Below are positions 17,357-26,207 of a stretch of 58,955 nucleotides of DNA, piece after piece. The translations under genes and the position numbers were made by a program. Each line of letters begins with the position of its first letter. Position 1 is the first letter of the stretch. This DNA is from Oceanobacillus indicireducens (GTDB lineage: Bacteria; Bacillota; Bacilli; Bacillales; Amphibacillaceae): positions 13,389 through 72,343 of the forward strand of contig NZ_BMOS01000013.1 of assembly GCF_014647195.1 (NCBI RefSeq), in the 5' to 3' direction. The notes under the pieces were generated by a model that searched no databases, was not told the DNA's origin, and worked only from the letters and a program-made list of their open reading frames with translations.

Positions 17357-17388
17357 AAGTGTGACCTTTCTTGGGACAGGCCACACTT
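17357..17388 (-). terminator. Hairpin after the capA-like gene
   Basis: Minus-strand stem AAGTGTGGCC/GGTCACACTT starting just after the stop codon; the T-run is about 16 bases farther on, so termination would be weak. Confidence 0.4.
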
Positions 17389-17391
17389 CCC

Positions 17392-18579
17392 TTACTTTTC
17401 TTCTATGAATCTAAGCTCTGGCATCCACTGAGACATATGCATTTTTATTTCTTCATAATGCCGATCTGCTTCTTTCAATTCCTTATTTGTTAAGGAATAC
17501 ATCGGTACAACCTCATAGTCTTCGAAGTCCTCATGGAATGTGACATACGTCGGCAAGAGAGTGGGTGAATGAATTTCAATACTCTCCTTTTCCTTATAAG
17601 TTGTCTTCGTCACGGTAAAGGTAAACATCCCGCCAATCCGCTTATATAACCCCTGTTGATTCGAAAGGAAATTACCTAGACTATAAATGACGAGCGTTTT
17701 GTTTCCATCTTTTCCTTCTACCCATGCAGCCGGCTGTAAAACATGTGGATGATGGCCGATGACTGCATGGACACCATGGTCAGCTGCAAATTGAACGAGC
17801 TCCTTCTGTTCTTCATTTGGCATCCGCTCATATTCATTTCCAAAATGCAGGTTTAAAACGATAATATCTGCTTCAGCTTCCGCCTCGGCGATATCTTCTG
17901 CCATCTGCTCTTGATCGATGAGATTGACCAGATAAGGCTTATCCTCTGGTACTGGAATTCCATTTGTCCCGTACGTATAATTGAGGAATGCAACAGAGAT
18001 CCCCTCATCCGTTTCGATTACACGCACCTTTTTTCGATCTGCTTCATCCTTATAGGCACCAACATACATCATATCAAGATTTTCCCAATGGTTAATTGCT
18101 TGCTGAATCGCTTTTTCCCCGCGGTCTAGTGTATGATTATTTGCCAGCATGACGACATCGACCCCGGCGTCCTTCAACGCATTACCAATCTCTTTCGGGC
18201 TATTAAATGCCGGATAGGTGGATAACCCAAGTTCTACCCCGCCGATCATCGACTCTTGGTTTGCCGTCGTAATCGTCGCCTCACTTAAATAAGCTTCCAC
18301 CTTTTCAAGCATCGGGGAAAAATTAAATGTGCTTCCTGTCCAAGCATCGACATAGACTGGTTCATGTAATAATACATCTCCAATAGAAGAAATCGTAATC
18401 TCTTCCACAATCACACCTGGGATTGGCTCTTTGAATATCAACTCGCTTTCCATTCCGGTTACCGTTTTCCCCGTACCTGTAACTTTTATCGTCATATTAC
18501 ATGCGCTAAGCAAACTAACCAGACATAGAATGAGTCCAACGATCATACAATCTTTTATTCTCAAACTTCTTTTCTCCAT
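17392..18579 (-). CDS. CapA/PgsA-family metallophosphatase-like lipoprotein
   Basis: 395 residues. Signal sequence with lipobox LLSACN (about 24-28), then a CapA domain (about 60-330). Metal-site motifs are SSIGDVLLHEPVY, MLANNHTLDRGEKA, LNLHFGNEYERMPN and IGHHPHVLQPAAW, the calcineurin-like pattern of the poly-gamma-glutamate/capsule CapA family. No pgsB/pgsC genes lie nearby, so a role in PGA synthesis is not supported here. ATG 18579 has only a weak ribosome site; an internal ATG at 18546 is a less likely alternative. Confidence 0.87.
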   Translation of the reverse strand: MEKRSLRIKDCMIVGLILCLVSLLSACNMTIKVTGTGKTVTGMESELIFKEPIPGVIVEEITISSIGDVLLHEPVYVDAWTGSTFNFSPMLEKVEAYLSEATITTANQESMIGGVELGLSTYPAFNSPKEIGNALKDAGVDVVMLANNHTLDRGEKAIQQAINHWENLDMMYVGAYKDEADRKKVRVIETDEGISVAFLNYTYGTNGIPVPEDKPYLVNLIDQEQMAEDIAEAEAEADIIVLNLHFGNEYERMPNEEQKELVQFAADHGVHAVIGHHPHVLQPAAWVEGKDGNKTLVIYSLGNFLSNQQGLYKRIGGMFTFTVTKTTYKEKESIEIHSPTLLPTYVTFHEDFEDYEVVPMYSLTNKELKEADRHYEEIKMHMSQWMPELRFIEEK

Positions 18580-18586
18580 TCATTTT

Positions 18587-18746
18587 TTATCACGCATTAA
18601 CGGTCTGTAATACCCCCACCTCTAAAGAACAAGAGGGAAGCCCCACATGTGAAGGTGGGATATACAGTCCGTAAATCCCTGATTCGGTTCAACTAACATT
18701 CAGTGAGGAAGGTAAGGATACCCCTACTGAATGAAGTTTCACTTTA
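18587..18746 (-). repeat. Family A repeat, full copy
   Basis: Begins TTATCACGCATTAACGGTCT, has the large hairpin 2 (CCCCCACCTCT... with ...AAGGTGGGATA), then TTCAACTAACATTCAG and ends CTGAATGAAGTTTCACTTTA (hairpin 1). Immediately upstream of the capA-like start. Confidence 0.9.
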
Positions 18747-18945
18747 TTAAGCATATGACTGAACAACTATTATTTTACTGCTTATAGGCTATTTGCTCAA
18801 TAGAAGGGAGGAAAATAAAATATCAATAAATTTTAGCTTCATAATGATAAACTGGATGGAATTGGATATAGTATAATAAGAGGAGACATTTCGGTTTATG
18901 ATGTGCAGATTATTAACAAAGGGATTATTTAATGGGGGAATCGTG

Positions 18946-19131
18946 GTGAAACGATATTTATCTGGAATTTTAATTGTAGCAAGTGTTCTCATCATTATTA
19001 TTGGCAATATGTTGGACCGATACTGGAGTGGCATTGCAGCATGGGGAGTTGCCATCATCTTACTTATTTTCGCCGCCTATTTTACAAAACACATCCCGAA
19101 TGATAAAAAGAAAAAGCCGAAAGAGCAGTGA
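18946..19131 (+). CDS. Small hypothetical protein with two membrane helices
   Basis: 61 residues starting at GTG 18946 (VKRYLSG), with GGGGGA 6 bases upstream. Two hydrophobic helices (about 4-20 and 27-45) and a lysine-rich tail DKKKKPKE. A longer reading from 18898 lacks a ribosome site. A TATAAT-like box lies near 18870. Not recognised; codon use and tail resemble small Bacillaceae membrane proteins. Confidence 0.6.
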   Translation: MKRYLSGILIVASVLIIIIGNMLDRYWSGIAAWGVAIILLIFAAYFTKHIPNDKKKKPKEQ

Positions 19132-19304
19132 AGGGATGCTGGGTGAAGTAGTTTTAATCCTGTTAAAAATTCATCCTTGAAAATAGGGTGGTTTTTTTAT
19201 GCCCGGAAGAAAACAGTGGAGTTGGGAGTTAGAGAAGCCCCGGGTTCACGGGACATTAGTTCATACTTTTTTAATACTAAAAAGGGAAGTTCTTTCATGA
19301 TAAT

Positions 19305-19342
19305 TCATGGAAATATTAATATCGGTATTTTAAAAGTCAGCG
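19305..19342 (+). repeat. 38-bp direct repeat, left copy
   Basis: 35 of 38 bases match 20173-20210. In one shared frame both encode HGN[I/L]NIGILKVS; two of the three differences are silent and one is Ile to Leu, as expected for decayed coding sequence. The repeats bound an AT-rich segment of about 830 bp. Confidence 0.7.
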
Positions 19343-19391
19343 TGCGGATCAACACTCCTCCAATTAACAAATTATTTAAGAGGAACTTAAA

Positions 19392-19505
19392 TTGGAAAAA
19401 CTTTTTGAAATTAAAGGGTTTGACTTTGAAAATGAAGAAATGACTAGTGTATGGTATATAGGGGATTTTACTATAGAGAACAATTTTTTATTTAATTTTT
19501 CTTAA
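19392..19505 (+). CDS. Possible 37-residue small ORF or gene remnant
   Basis: TTG at 19392 with AGAGGAA 6 bases upstream opens a frame reading MEKLFEIKGFDFENEEMTSV and onward to a TAA at 19503. Acidic, aromatic-rich composition looks protein-like, but there is no recognised family and the frame is short. It lies within the repeat-bounded AT-rich patch before a membrane-protein gene, so it may be the surviving N-terminus of a lost gene. Confidence 0.35.
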   Translation: MEKLFEIKGFDFENEEMTSVWYIGDFTIENNFLFNFS

Positions 19506-19561
19506 CATTATATTATTATTTATACATAATCATGTCATTGGCCTTTGAGGTGGTGAAAAAT

Positions 19562-19900
19562 ATGCGGAAGAATATTTTATTAAGTAGTATATTTCTGTTG
19601 CTAGGTTTTTCATTATTAGTTCTTATACTAGTTCACTATTATCCTGAACTTTCATTTCGTCCCGACCCTGAAAAAGTGGGGATTTTCAACAGGATAGGAA
19701 TTCAAGTTAGATACCCATTTTTAGTTGGTGTTCTAAGTTTCATTTTTGTTATTGCATTAAATAGAATAAATTCATTATTTTTCCGTAACCTAGGTATTAT
19801 TGGATTAATAGCTTTACTCACTCCGTTTATACTCATTTATTTGTTTAACTTCATTAGTTCTTTTTTTGATTTATATGATACCTTGTTCCTTGGTTTGTAA
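19562..19900 (+). CDS. Hypothetical four-helix membrane protein
   Basis: 112 residues from ATG 19562, which has GAGGTGGTG just upstream; the reading from 19532 starts before that site. Hydrophobic segments at about 7-27, 48-66, 75-92 and 95-110. No recognised domain. Much more AT-rich than neighbouring core genes and enclosed by 38-bp direct repeats, which suggests horizontal acquisition. Own terminator at 19911-19944. Could be an immunity or accessory protein; no evidence decides this. Confidence 0.6.
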   Translation: MRKNILLSSIFLLLGFSLLVLILVHYYPELSFRPDPEKVGIFNRIGIQVRYPFLVGVLSFIFVIALNRINSLFFRNLGIIGLIALLTPFILIYLFNFISSFFDLYDTLFLGL

Positions 19901-19910
19901 TATTTCTCAT

Positions 19911-19944
19911 AAAAAGATGTAGAAGAAATTTCTACACCTTTTTA
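19911..19944 (+). terminator. Terminator of the hypothetical membrane-protein gene
   Basis: Stem TGTAGAAA/TTTCTACA flanked by A5 and T5; works in either direction. Confidence 0.75.
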
Positions 19945-19956
19945 TACTATGCAGTT

Positions 19957-20049
19957 TTATTCCTGTTTAACAAATTCTAATATTACGTCTACATATGCTT
20001 GTGCAAGTTGTATACCTCCGTCATAATTCCATCCCACCCTAATATCATA
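19957..20049 (-). pseudogene. C-terminal remnant of an unidentified gene
   Basis: Minus-strand frame without a start codon reads YDIRVGWNYDGGIQLAQAYV and runs on DVILEFVKQE to a stop at 19957. Composition is protein-like and it ends exactly beside the terminator of the opposing gene. It looks like the tail of a gene whose front has been lost. No family assigned. Confidence 0.4.
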
Positions 20050-20172
20050 TTAACCTAAAAGCGTTTCTCTCATAGTTCCGATTATCGCGTATGTGGTGTC
20101 TAAATAATGAACTGTCCCGAATTAAATCGCTAATTATAAAACGTTGAAAACCGACTACTAACTGCATTTCCC

Positions 20173-20275
20173 TCATGGAAATCTTAATATTGGTATTTTA
20201 AAAGTCAGTGGGGGTGGAGCCAATGTCCCTGCTCTTAAACCGGGACAGTTGCTCTGACCCCAGTGTCCCCCTTAA
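20173..20275 (+). repeat. 38-bp direct repeat, right copy, plus GC-rich inverted repeat
   Basis: 20173-20210 matches 19305-19342. The following 65 bases contain GTCCCTGCTC, CCGGGACAG, GACCCCAGTGTCCCCC and form a GC-rich imperfect hairpin just before the typA stop region. Confidence 0.55.
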
Positions 20276-20308
20276 TACGTATGTTCGGGTTGTGTCGGGG
20301 AGTTTTAT

Positions 20309-22123
20309 TTATTTTTTCGCTGCTTTTTCTCTTTCGGATTTATTTAAGATTTTTTTCCGGAGGCGGATGGATTCTGGGGTAACTTCGCAATATTCGTCAT
20401 CATTCAAGTATTGCAATGCTTCCTCCAATGACATCTTTCTCGTTTTTCGGATATTTGCTGTTTGATCTTTTGTTGATGCGCGCATATTCGTCAAATGCTT
20501 TTCTTTTGTAATATTTACGGTCAAATCATTATCCCGGTTATGCTCGCCGATAATCATACCAGCATATACTTCCTGTCCTGGTTCAGCGAAAATAGTACCA
20601 CGGTCTTCCAAATGTAAAATACTATAAGTGGAAACTTTACCATTTTCCAGTGCAACTAGTACACCTTCGCGTCTTCCACCAACATTACCTTTAATAACTG
20701 GTTCAAAGGCTTCGAATGTATGATTCAAAATTCCATAACCACTCGTCTGGGACATGAATTCAGTCGTATACCCAAGCAGACCCCTTGATGGCACTTTAAA
20801 TTCAATACGAACTTGGCCATCTCCATAGTTCACCATATCGAGCATTTCCCCTTTACGCTCTCCTAGGGACTCCATCACCGTTCCTGTATATGCTTCTGGA
20901 ACATCAATTTGCACACGTTCCACCGGCTCGCAATCTACACCATCTATTTCTTTAATAATTACTTCTGGTTTCGAAAGCTGGAGTTCAAAGCCTTCTCTTC
21001 GCATGTTCTCAATCAGGATCGACAAGTGCAGTTCACCGCGTCCAGAAACTATCCAAGCGTCCGGCGTATCAGTCGGATCAACACGCAGACTTACATCTGT
21101 TTCAAGTTCCTTCATGAGCCGTTCTTCAATTTTTCTAGCGGTAATATATTTTCCTTCTTTACCGGCAAACGGGCTATTATTCACAAGAAACGTCATTTGC
21201 AGTGTCGGTTCATCGATTCGTAACCATGGCAGGGCCTCCGGATGATCTTTCGGGCAGACCGTTTCCCCGATATTAATATCTTCTAATCCAGAAACAGCTA
21301 CAATCTCACCGGCACTTGCTTCTTCAATTTCAATCCGTTTTAAACCGAGAAAACCGAACAGCTTGGAAATCCGATATGACTTGTTCGTTCCGTCCTGTTT
21401 CATTAGAACGACTTGCTGACCGACATGGATTTTCCCTCTAGCAACCCGACCGACACCAATTCTTCCGACATAATCATTGTAATCAAGCAATGTCACTTGG
21501 AATTGTAATGGCTCATCGGAGTTATCAATAGGGGCAGGGATATGTTTCATAATCGTCTCGAAAATTGGATCCATCGTTTCCTCTTGTTGATCCGGTTCAA
21601 GACCTGACGTACCATTTAAAGCTGATGCATAGACGACAGGGAATTCCAATTGCTCATCATCCGCTCCTAGCTCAATAAACAAGTCAAGCACTTCATCGAT
21701 TACTTCTTCCGGTCGTGCGTTAGGTCTGTCGACTTTGTTCACGACGACCATTGGCCGCAGTTTTTGTTCGAGTGCTTTTTTGAGCACGAAACGGGTCTGA
21801 GGCATCGTTCCCTCGTAAGCATCAACGACAAGTGCTACCCCGTCCACCATTTTCATAATCCGCTCGACTTCTCCACCGAAGTCCGCGTGACCTGGTGTAT
21901 CGAGAATATTTATCGTTGTATCCTCATATTTAACAGCAGTATTCTTCGCTAATATTGTAATTCCACGTTCACGTTCAATATCACCTGAGTCCATTGCACG
22001 ATCATCGACCTGCTCATTTTCCCGGAATGTTCCAGAGTATTTTAACAGTTGATCGACAAGCGTTGTCTTCCCGTGATCAACGTGGGCAATAATTGCAATA
22101 TTACGTATATCTTTTCTTTGCAT
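20309..22123 (-). CDS. typA: Ribosome-associated GTPase TypA/BipA
   Basis: 604 residues, the standard length. G1 HVDHGKTT, switch I ERERGITI, G3 DTPGHADFGG and G4 NKVDRPNA define the translational GTPase domain. EF-G-like domains II, III and V follow, then the TypA-specific C-terminal domain with GRREGVLVALENGKVSTY and HNRDNDLTVNI. It acts on ribosomes during stress and 50S assembly. Start behind AGAGGAG. An extended -10 promoter and a terminator-like hairpin lie upstream. Confidence 0.97.
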   Translation of the reverse strand: MQRKDIRNIAIIAHVDHGKTTLVDQLLKYSGTFRENEQVDDRAMDSGDIERERGITILAKNTAVKYEDTTINILDTPGHADFGGEVERIMKMVDGVALVVDAYEGTMPQTRFVLKKALEQKLRPMVVVNKVDRPNARPEEVIDEVLDLFIELGADDEQLEFPVVYASALNGTSGLEPDQQEETMDPIFETIMKHIPAPIDNSDEPLQFQVTLLDYNDYVGRIGVGRVARGKIHVGQQVVLMKQDGTNKSYRISKLFGFLGLKRIEIEEASAGEIVAVSGLEDINIGETVCPKDHPEALPWLRIDEPTLQMTFLVNNSPFAGKEGKYITARKIEERLMKELETDVSLRVDPTDTPDAWIVSGRGELHLSILIENMRREGFELQLSKPEVIIKEIDGVDCEPVERVQIDVPEAYTGTVMESLGERKGEMLDMVNYGDGQVRIEFKVPSRGLLGYTTEFMSQTSGYGILNHTFEAFEPVIKGNVGGRREGVLVALENGKVSTYSILHLEDRGTIFAEPGQEVYAGMIIGEHNRDNDLTVNITKEKHLTNMRASTKDQTANIRKTRKMSLEEALQYLNDDEYCEVTPESIRLRKKILNKSEREKAAKK

Positions 22124-22159
22124 AACGTCCGCTCCTCTTTTTTAAGGGATGAATCAAGC

Positions 22160-22175
22160 CCTTATTATAACATAT
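22160..22175 (-). promoter_or_regulatory. Extended -10 promoter of typA
   Basis: Minus-strand TGTTATAAT (TATAAT at 22164-22169) about 40 bases before the typA start; -35 not well matched, as is usual for extended -10 promoters. Confidence 0.5.
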
Positions 22176-22248
22176 TATCGAGTTCGAGTATATTTATCGG
22201 AATTATAACGCTTTTTGCAAAGGGTTAGTGACCTAAAAAGTAAAAACA

Positions 22249-22294
22249 ACTCCTGGAAAGGGATTCGAGTCTGTCCCTCTAAATCTCTAGGAGT
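22249..22294 (-). terminator. Terminator-like hairpin upstream of typA
   Basis: Minus strand: outer arms ACTCCT/AGGAGT, inner GGGA/TCCC, then TGTTTTTACTTTTT. The cssS terminator at 22412-22442 already closes the upstream operon, so this second hairpin could be an attenuator of a longer typA transcript or the end of a small RNA. Confidence 0.45.
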
Positions 22295-22411
22295 CGTCTT
22301 GCCAGGAAACTGATAAGCTCGATCTATATCTTTCGGCAACAGAAAAAGGCTTCGTAAGGAACTGTTCTCCCTTATCTCTACCCTTTTATAACAAAATAAT
22401 ACAATATTGGT

Positions 22412-22442
22412 CAAAAAACCCCGAGGATATCCCCGAGGTTTT
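22412..22442 (-). terminator. Terminator of cssR-cssS
   Basis: Ten-pair stem with two G-U pairs on the minus strand (AACCTCGGGG, loop ATAT, CCTCGGGGTT), followed by six T. On the other strand the G-U positions become A-C mismatches, so it is directional. Confidence 0.85.
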
Positions 22443-22451
22443 GCATTTTTC

Positions 22452-23810
22452 TTAGCCTTGTTTCTCTCTTTTATTACTCACTACTGGCAACATAATGATA
22501 AATCTCGCTCCTTCTAAATCCGGCGAGCGGTCGACACTGATCTTGCCGTCCGATTGTTCAATAATTGCCCGGGCAATAGCAAGGCCAAGTCCGCTTTCGC
22601 CACTTTTCCCTTTAATGAAACGGTGAAAAATATGTGGAATTAAGTCTTCTGCAACACCGTCTCCGTCATCTTCTACTGTAATCATGAGTTGCTTATGCTC
22701 GGTATATGCATGGATACGTATCCGGCTCTTCGCATGGCGGATTGCATTGACGACAATATTGGAAAGGGCGCGCAGCATTTTCTCCTCATCTGCATAAATC
22801 TGAATATCCTCTTTAACTTGTTTGTCCACTCTGATATTATTTTCCGTTAACATTGGGAAGAGCCGATCAATGACTGCATCAATTAAAACATCCCCAGACA
22901 GCATGATGGGCTCGTACGTTTTCTCTGTATCAAGCTTGGCGAGCAGAATCATTTCATTAATAATGACTTTCAGCCGCTTCACTTCCTCAACCATCAGCTC
23001 TAGTCCCTTATCTTTTTCTTCTCCTTCAAACACACCGTCTTTAATCCCTTCCGCATAGCCTTGAATTGTCATGAGCGGTGTTTTCAATTCATGACTCGCA
23101 TTCTGGAAAAATACTTGCTGGGAACTCATATAACGTTGTAGTTCATTCGCCATTTCAAACACACTTTGTTCCACTTCTTTAATTTCCCCTGTTGCCTTAA
23201 TCCGCTCGACATCATCGAACTGACGCTTCTCAATCTTCTTCAATTGCCGCTGGAGAAGTGTTAGTGGTGTTACAAGTGTATTTGTTAAATAATAACTTAG
23301 CCAAATTGCGAGCAAAGCACCAATAAGAAAGATGAGAAATAACCTCTTGATGAAGTTTCGCTGAATCTCATGTAGGTCAGTCATCGGTGTCAATAAAATT
23401 AATTCGAGGCCGAGAGCGTCCGGGTTAAAAAGGATGCGGGATGTGACAAAACGGTCATTGCCAAGTTGCCACATCGTCTCTTTCGTGTTGGCAAAATTAT
23501 TTTCCTGGAAAAATCCAGCAACGACCGAATTGGGCATCGTGGAGAACAATACGGTATCCATATTCCGGTCATAAAGGAACAATTGAAGCTCCTGGTCATT
23601 TAAAAATTGATTAAATTCATGGATATCCTTTGTCGTTCCGTACTGCTCGGTTAAAAAATTTGCAAGCAGTTCACCGGTTTCCTCCAGCTGTCTCTGCTCA
23701 TCCTGCACAAGAATATCTAATATTAAAGAGTAAATGAGATAGCCGGTCACCGTTAAGACGACGATAAGCAGCCCAGTAAATGCTAGGGTTAATTGTGAGC
23801 GTAGTTTCAT
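22452..23810 (-). CDS. cssS: Sensor histidine kinase CssS (secretion stress)
   Basis: 452 residues, close to B. subtilis CssS (451). TM1 about 8-30, extracytoplasmic sensor, TM2 about 163-183, HAMP, H-box NASHELKTPLMTIQGYAEGI, N box NIVVNAIRHAKS, G boxes VEDDGDGVAEDLIPHIFHRF and GESGLGLAIARAI. It senses misfolded or over-secreted proteins at the membrane-wall interface and phosphorylates CssR. Three bases follow cssR. Divergent htrB beside it confirms the assignment. Confidence 0.92.
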   Translation of the reverse strand: MKLRSQLTLAFTGLLIVVLTVTGYLIYSLILDILVQDEQRQLEETGELLANFLTEQYGTTKDIHEFNQFLNDQELQLFLYDRNMDTVLFSTMPNSVVAGFFQENNFANTKETMWQLGNDRFVTSRILFNPDALGLELILLTPMTDLHEIQRNFIKRLFLIFLIGALLAIWLSYYLTNTLVTPLTLLQRQLKKIEKRQFDDVERIKATGEIKEVEQSVFEMANELQRYMSSQQVFFQNASHELKTPLMTIQGYAEGIKDGVFEGEEKDKGLELMVEEVKRLKVIINEMILLAKLDTEKTYEPIMLSGDVLIDAVIDRLFPMLTENNIRVDKQVKEDIQIYADEEKMLRALSNIVVNAIRHAKSRIRIHAYTEHKQLMITVEDDGDGVAEDLIPHIFHRFIKGKSGESGLGLAIARAIIEQSDGKISVDRSPDLEGARFIIMLPVVSNKREKQG

Positions 23811-23813
23811 CGC

Positions 23814-24500
23814 TTATTCCTCATCTTTTCGCAATCGATATCCATAGCCCCATACGGTTTCAAGTGGGATATCCGGTATTTTTTTACGGATCCGTTTCAC
23901 AAGATCATCCACCGCCCGGTCACTTCCGAAATAATCATTGCCCCAAATGTTTAGGAGTAATTCTTCCCTTGAAAAAGCCCGGTTCGGATTTTGCGCGAAT
24001 AAGAGCAGCATATCGTACTCTTTTGTCGTTACCTCAAATTCGTCACCAGCCCAGAATATCCTCCGTTCATCAAGGTAAATCAGTAACTCCCCTACCTTCA
24101 TCCGCTCAAGAGGCTGTTGCTCCATTTGCTTGCCGAGGCTCGTTCGTTTAAATAGCCGCTTTACACGGGCAACAAGCTCCCTAGGACTAAAAGGCTTTGT
24201 AAGATAATCATCCCCACCAAGCTCAAGACCAAGAATCTTATCGATTTCATCATCTTTTGCAGAGATGATGATGATTGGTACTTCACTTTCCATGCGGATT
24301 CGCTTACAGAATTCATAGCCATCCATCCCTGGAAGCATAATATCAAGAATCCACATATCAGGCGGATTCGTTTGCCACACTTCCCAGCCCTCTTCCCCAG
24401 TTGACATGATGATGACATCATAGCCTTCTTTCTTGAGGTAGGCACGCACAATACTTTGGATATTTTTATCATCTTCTACTACACCAATTGTGTAACTCAT
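23814..24500 (-). CDS. cssR: Response regulator CssR
   Basis: 228 residues. Receiver: VVEDDKN, phospho-Asp in WILDIMLPGMDGYEF, SAKDDEIDKILGLELGGDDY and LTKPFSPREL. Winged helix: TTKEYDMLLLFAQNPNRAFS, then NDYFGSDRAVDDLVKRIRKK and WGYGYRL. The pattern matches B. subtilis CssR throughout, including the GLELG and SDRAVDDL regions. It activates htrA/htrB in secretion or heat stress. First gene of cssRS, transcribed away from htrB. Confidence 0.94.
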   Translation of the reverse strand: MSYTIGVVEDDKNIQSIVRAYLKKEGYDVIIMSTGEEGWEVWQTNPPDMWILDIMLPGMDGYEFCKRIRMESEVPIIIISAKDDEIDKILGLELGGDDYLTKPFSPRELVARVKRLFKRTSLGKQMEQQPLERMKVGELLIYLDERRIFWAGDEFEVTTKEYDMLLLFAQNPNRAFSREELLLNIWGNDYFGSDRAVDDLVKRIRKKIPDIPLETVWGYGYRLRKDEE

Positions 24501-24636
24501 TTCTTGTCACCTTTTCATTCGTTTTACTTATCTTCATTTTCACATAGAATGTATTAAAATTATACTAAAAAGCTGTCAAAAATCATCTTCCACATTTTTT
24601 CCACAATTACGCCTAAGCTTTCCCCTTTCTAATGGG

Positions 24637-24823
24637 TATAATAAGAAATGTAAGGAAGTGGTTGACACCATCTACTCCTTAGAACTTCCCCTTTTATTTG
24701 ATATATTTGGAAGCCGCAATCACATCCCTATTGCGGTCTTCCTATGTAGAGTTGCTGAGGTCAAGATTTCTTTTCAGCAGCTCTCTCTTTTCTTTTACTT
24801 ATATTCATAATAATTGATAGAAT
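24637..24823 (+). promoter_or_regulatory. htrB control region: two promoters and three leader hairpins
   Basis: GGGTATAAT (TATAAT 24637-24642) has a poor -35, fitting CssR-dependent activation. The transcript would carry stems GGAAGT/ACTTCC (24654-24689), CCGCAAT/ATTGCGG inside GGAAG/CTTCC (24709-24742), and GTTGCTGA/TCAGCAGC (24751-24781) followed by a T-rich run. A second promoter, TTACTT-17-TAGAAT (24795-24823), lies below the last hairpin. Confidence 0.5.
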
Positions 24824-24846
24824 ACTTAATAGAAAGGGTGATTTTG

Positions 24847-26193
24847 ATGAATTTTGAAGACAAAAGACCAAATCATTCACAGGAGAGCGGCGAATATAAG
24901 CAGCCTTCAAACGAATCTCCGGACACAGAAAATGTTCTAGAAGAGCAAGAATATGAAGATGTAAGTGACAATGAGCAAACTTCTACCCCGGCGCAAGCTC
25001 CATTAGATGGGAAGAACGGGAAAAAGAATAAAAAATGGAGCGGCTGGAGCGCACTTGCCGGCGGACTAATCGGTGGGGCAGTTGCAGCAGTGATTGTCGC
25101 AATGTTGTTTGTAAACAATATTATCCCACTGGACGGTAACACACAAACGAGCCCGGTGACGGAAAATCAAAGCAGTGAAGCGGCAGCAATCATCGATACT
25201 TTTTCCTCTGAAGACGCGGATAGCTCAACAAACATCCAGGAAGTATCCGATGCAGTAGTTGGAGTCGTTAATTTGCAACAACGAAGCATTTGGGATGGCG
25301 ATGAAGAAGCTGGAACCGGATCTGGAATTATTTATAAAAAAGAAGATGGAAAAGCATATATCGTAACGAACCAACATGTTGTTGACGGTGCAGAAAATGT
25401 GGAAATTGTACTTGGTGATGAGGAACGGATTCCAGCGACTGTGCTTGGCGAGGATGCATTGATGGATCTTGCTGTACTTGAGGTCGACGGCGAATTAATC
25501 GATACTGTTGCGACATTCGGTACGTCGGAAAACCTTGCCGTTGGTGAAACCGTGCTTGCAATCGGCAACCCGCTCGGATTAGATTTTGCCAATACGGTAA
25601 CGAAAGGAATTATTAGCGGTCTAAATCGTTCGGTTCCAGTTGATACGAATGGTGACGGACAACCGGACTGGGTAACAGAAGTGTTACAGACAGATGCTGC
25701 CATCAACCCAGGTAATAGTGGTGGGGCTCTAGTTAATACAAACGGTGAAGTGGTTGGGATCAATTCGATGAAAATTGCTCAAAGTGCCGTTGAGGGAATT
25801 GGTTTTGCCATACCAGCTGATACTGCTTTACCGATTATGGAACAACTGGAAACGGAAGGAACAGTCACAAGACCACTGATCGGGATCAGTACAGCTGCTT
25901 TATACCAAGTACCACCGGAATATCGCGGGAACATTGATCTTCCCGATGATGTAGAAGGTGGCATGGTGATTGCTAGTGTCGAACCCCGTTCCCCAGCTGA
26001 TAAAGCCGGTTTACAGCAGTTCGATGTAATTACGAAGATCAACGACGAACCAGTAACTTCAATTCTTGAACTGCGGAAGTATTTATACTCTGATACAGCA
26101 GTAGGTGAAGAGATAAAAATCGAATTTATCCGCGATGGCAAAGTAGAGACGACAGAGCTTGTGCTACAAGAGCTCGATGAAAATGCTGCATAA
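24847..26193 (+). CDS. htrB: Membrane-anchored HtrA-type serine protease HtrB
   Basis: 448 residues. Acidic Gln/Glu/Ser-rich cytosolic head, one membrane anchor (about 66-87), trypsin-like domain with His in VTNQHVVDGAE, Asp in ALMDLAVLEV and Ser in NPGNSGGALVNTNGE, then a PDZ domain (about 330-435). It degrades or refolds misfolded exported proteins. ATG 24847 follows AAAGGGTGA; the longer reading from 24814 has no ribosome site. Divergent from cssR, as B. subtilis htrB (yvtA) is. Confidence 0.94.
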   Translation: MNFEDKRPNHSQESGEYKQPSNESPDTENVLEEQEYEDVSDNEQTSTPAQAPLDGKNGKKNKKWSGWSALAGGLIGGAVAAVIVAMLFVNNIIPLDGNTQTSPVTENQSSEAAAIIDTFSSEDADSSTNIQEVSDAVVGVVNLQQRSIWDGDEEAGTGSGIIYKKEDGKAYIVTNQHVVDGAENVEIVLGDEERIPATVLGEDALMDLAVLEVDGELIDTVATFGTSENLAVGETVLAIGNPLGLDFANTVTKGIISGLNRSVPVDTNGDGQPDWVTEVLQTDAAINPGNSGGALVNTNGEVVGINSMKIAQSAVEGIGFAIPADTALPIMEQLETEGTVTRPLIGISTAALYQVPPEYRGNIDLPDDVEGGMVIASVEPRSPADKAGLQQFDVITKINDEPVTSILELRKYLYSDTAVGEEIKIEFIRDGKVETTELVLQELDENAA

Positions 26194-26207
26194 TTAATTA
26201 AGACATA

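Noticed and set aside
19177-19443. 88-residue plus-strand frame
   Set aside because: No ribosome site, mixed composition, and it includes the 38-bp direct repeat. Only the short piece around HGNINIGILKVS looks like old coding sequence.
22175-22414. 79-residue minus-strand frame upstream of typA
   Set aside because: It covers the terminator-like hairpin and the typA promoter, has no ribosome site and random composition.
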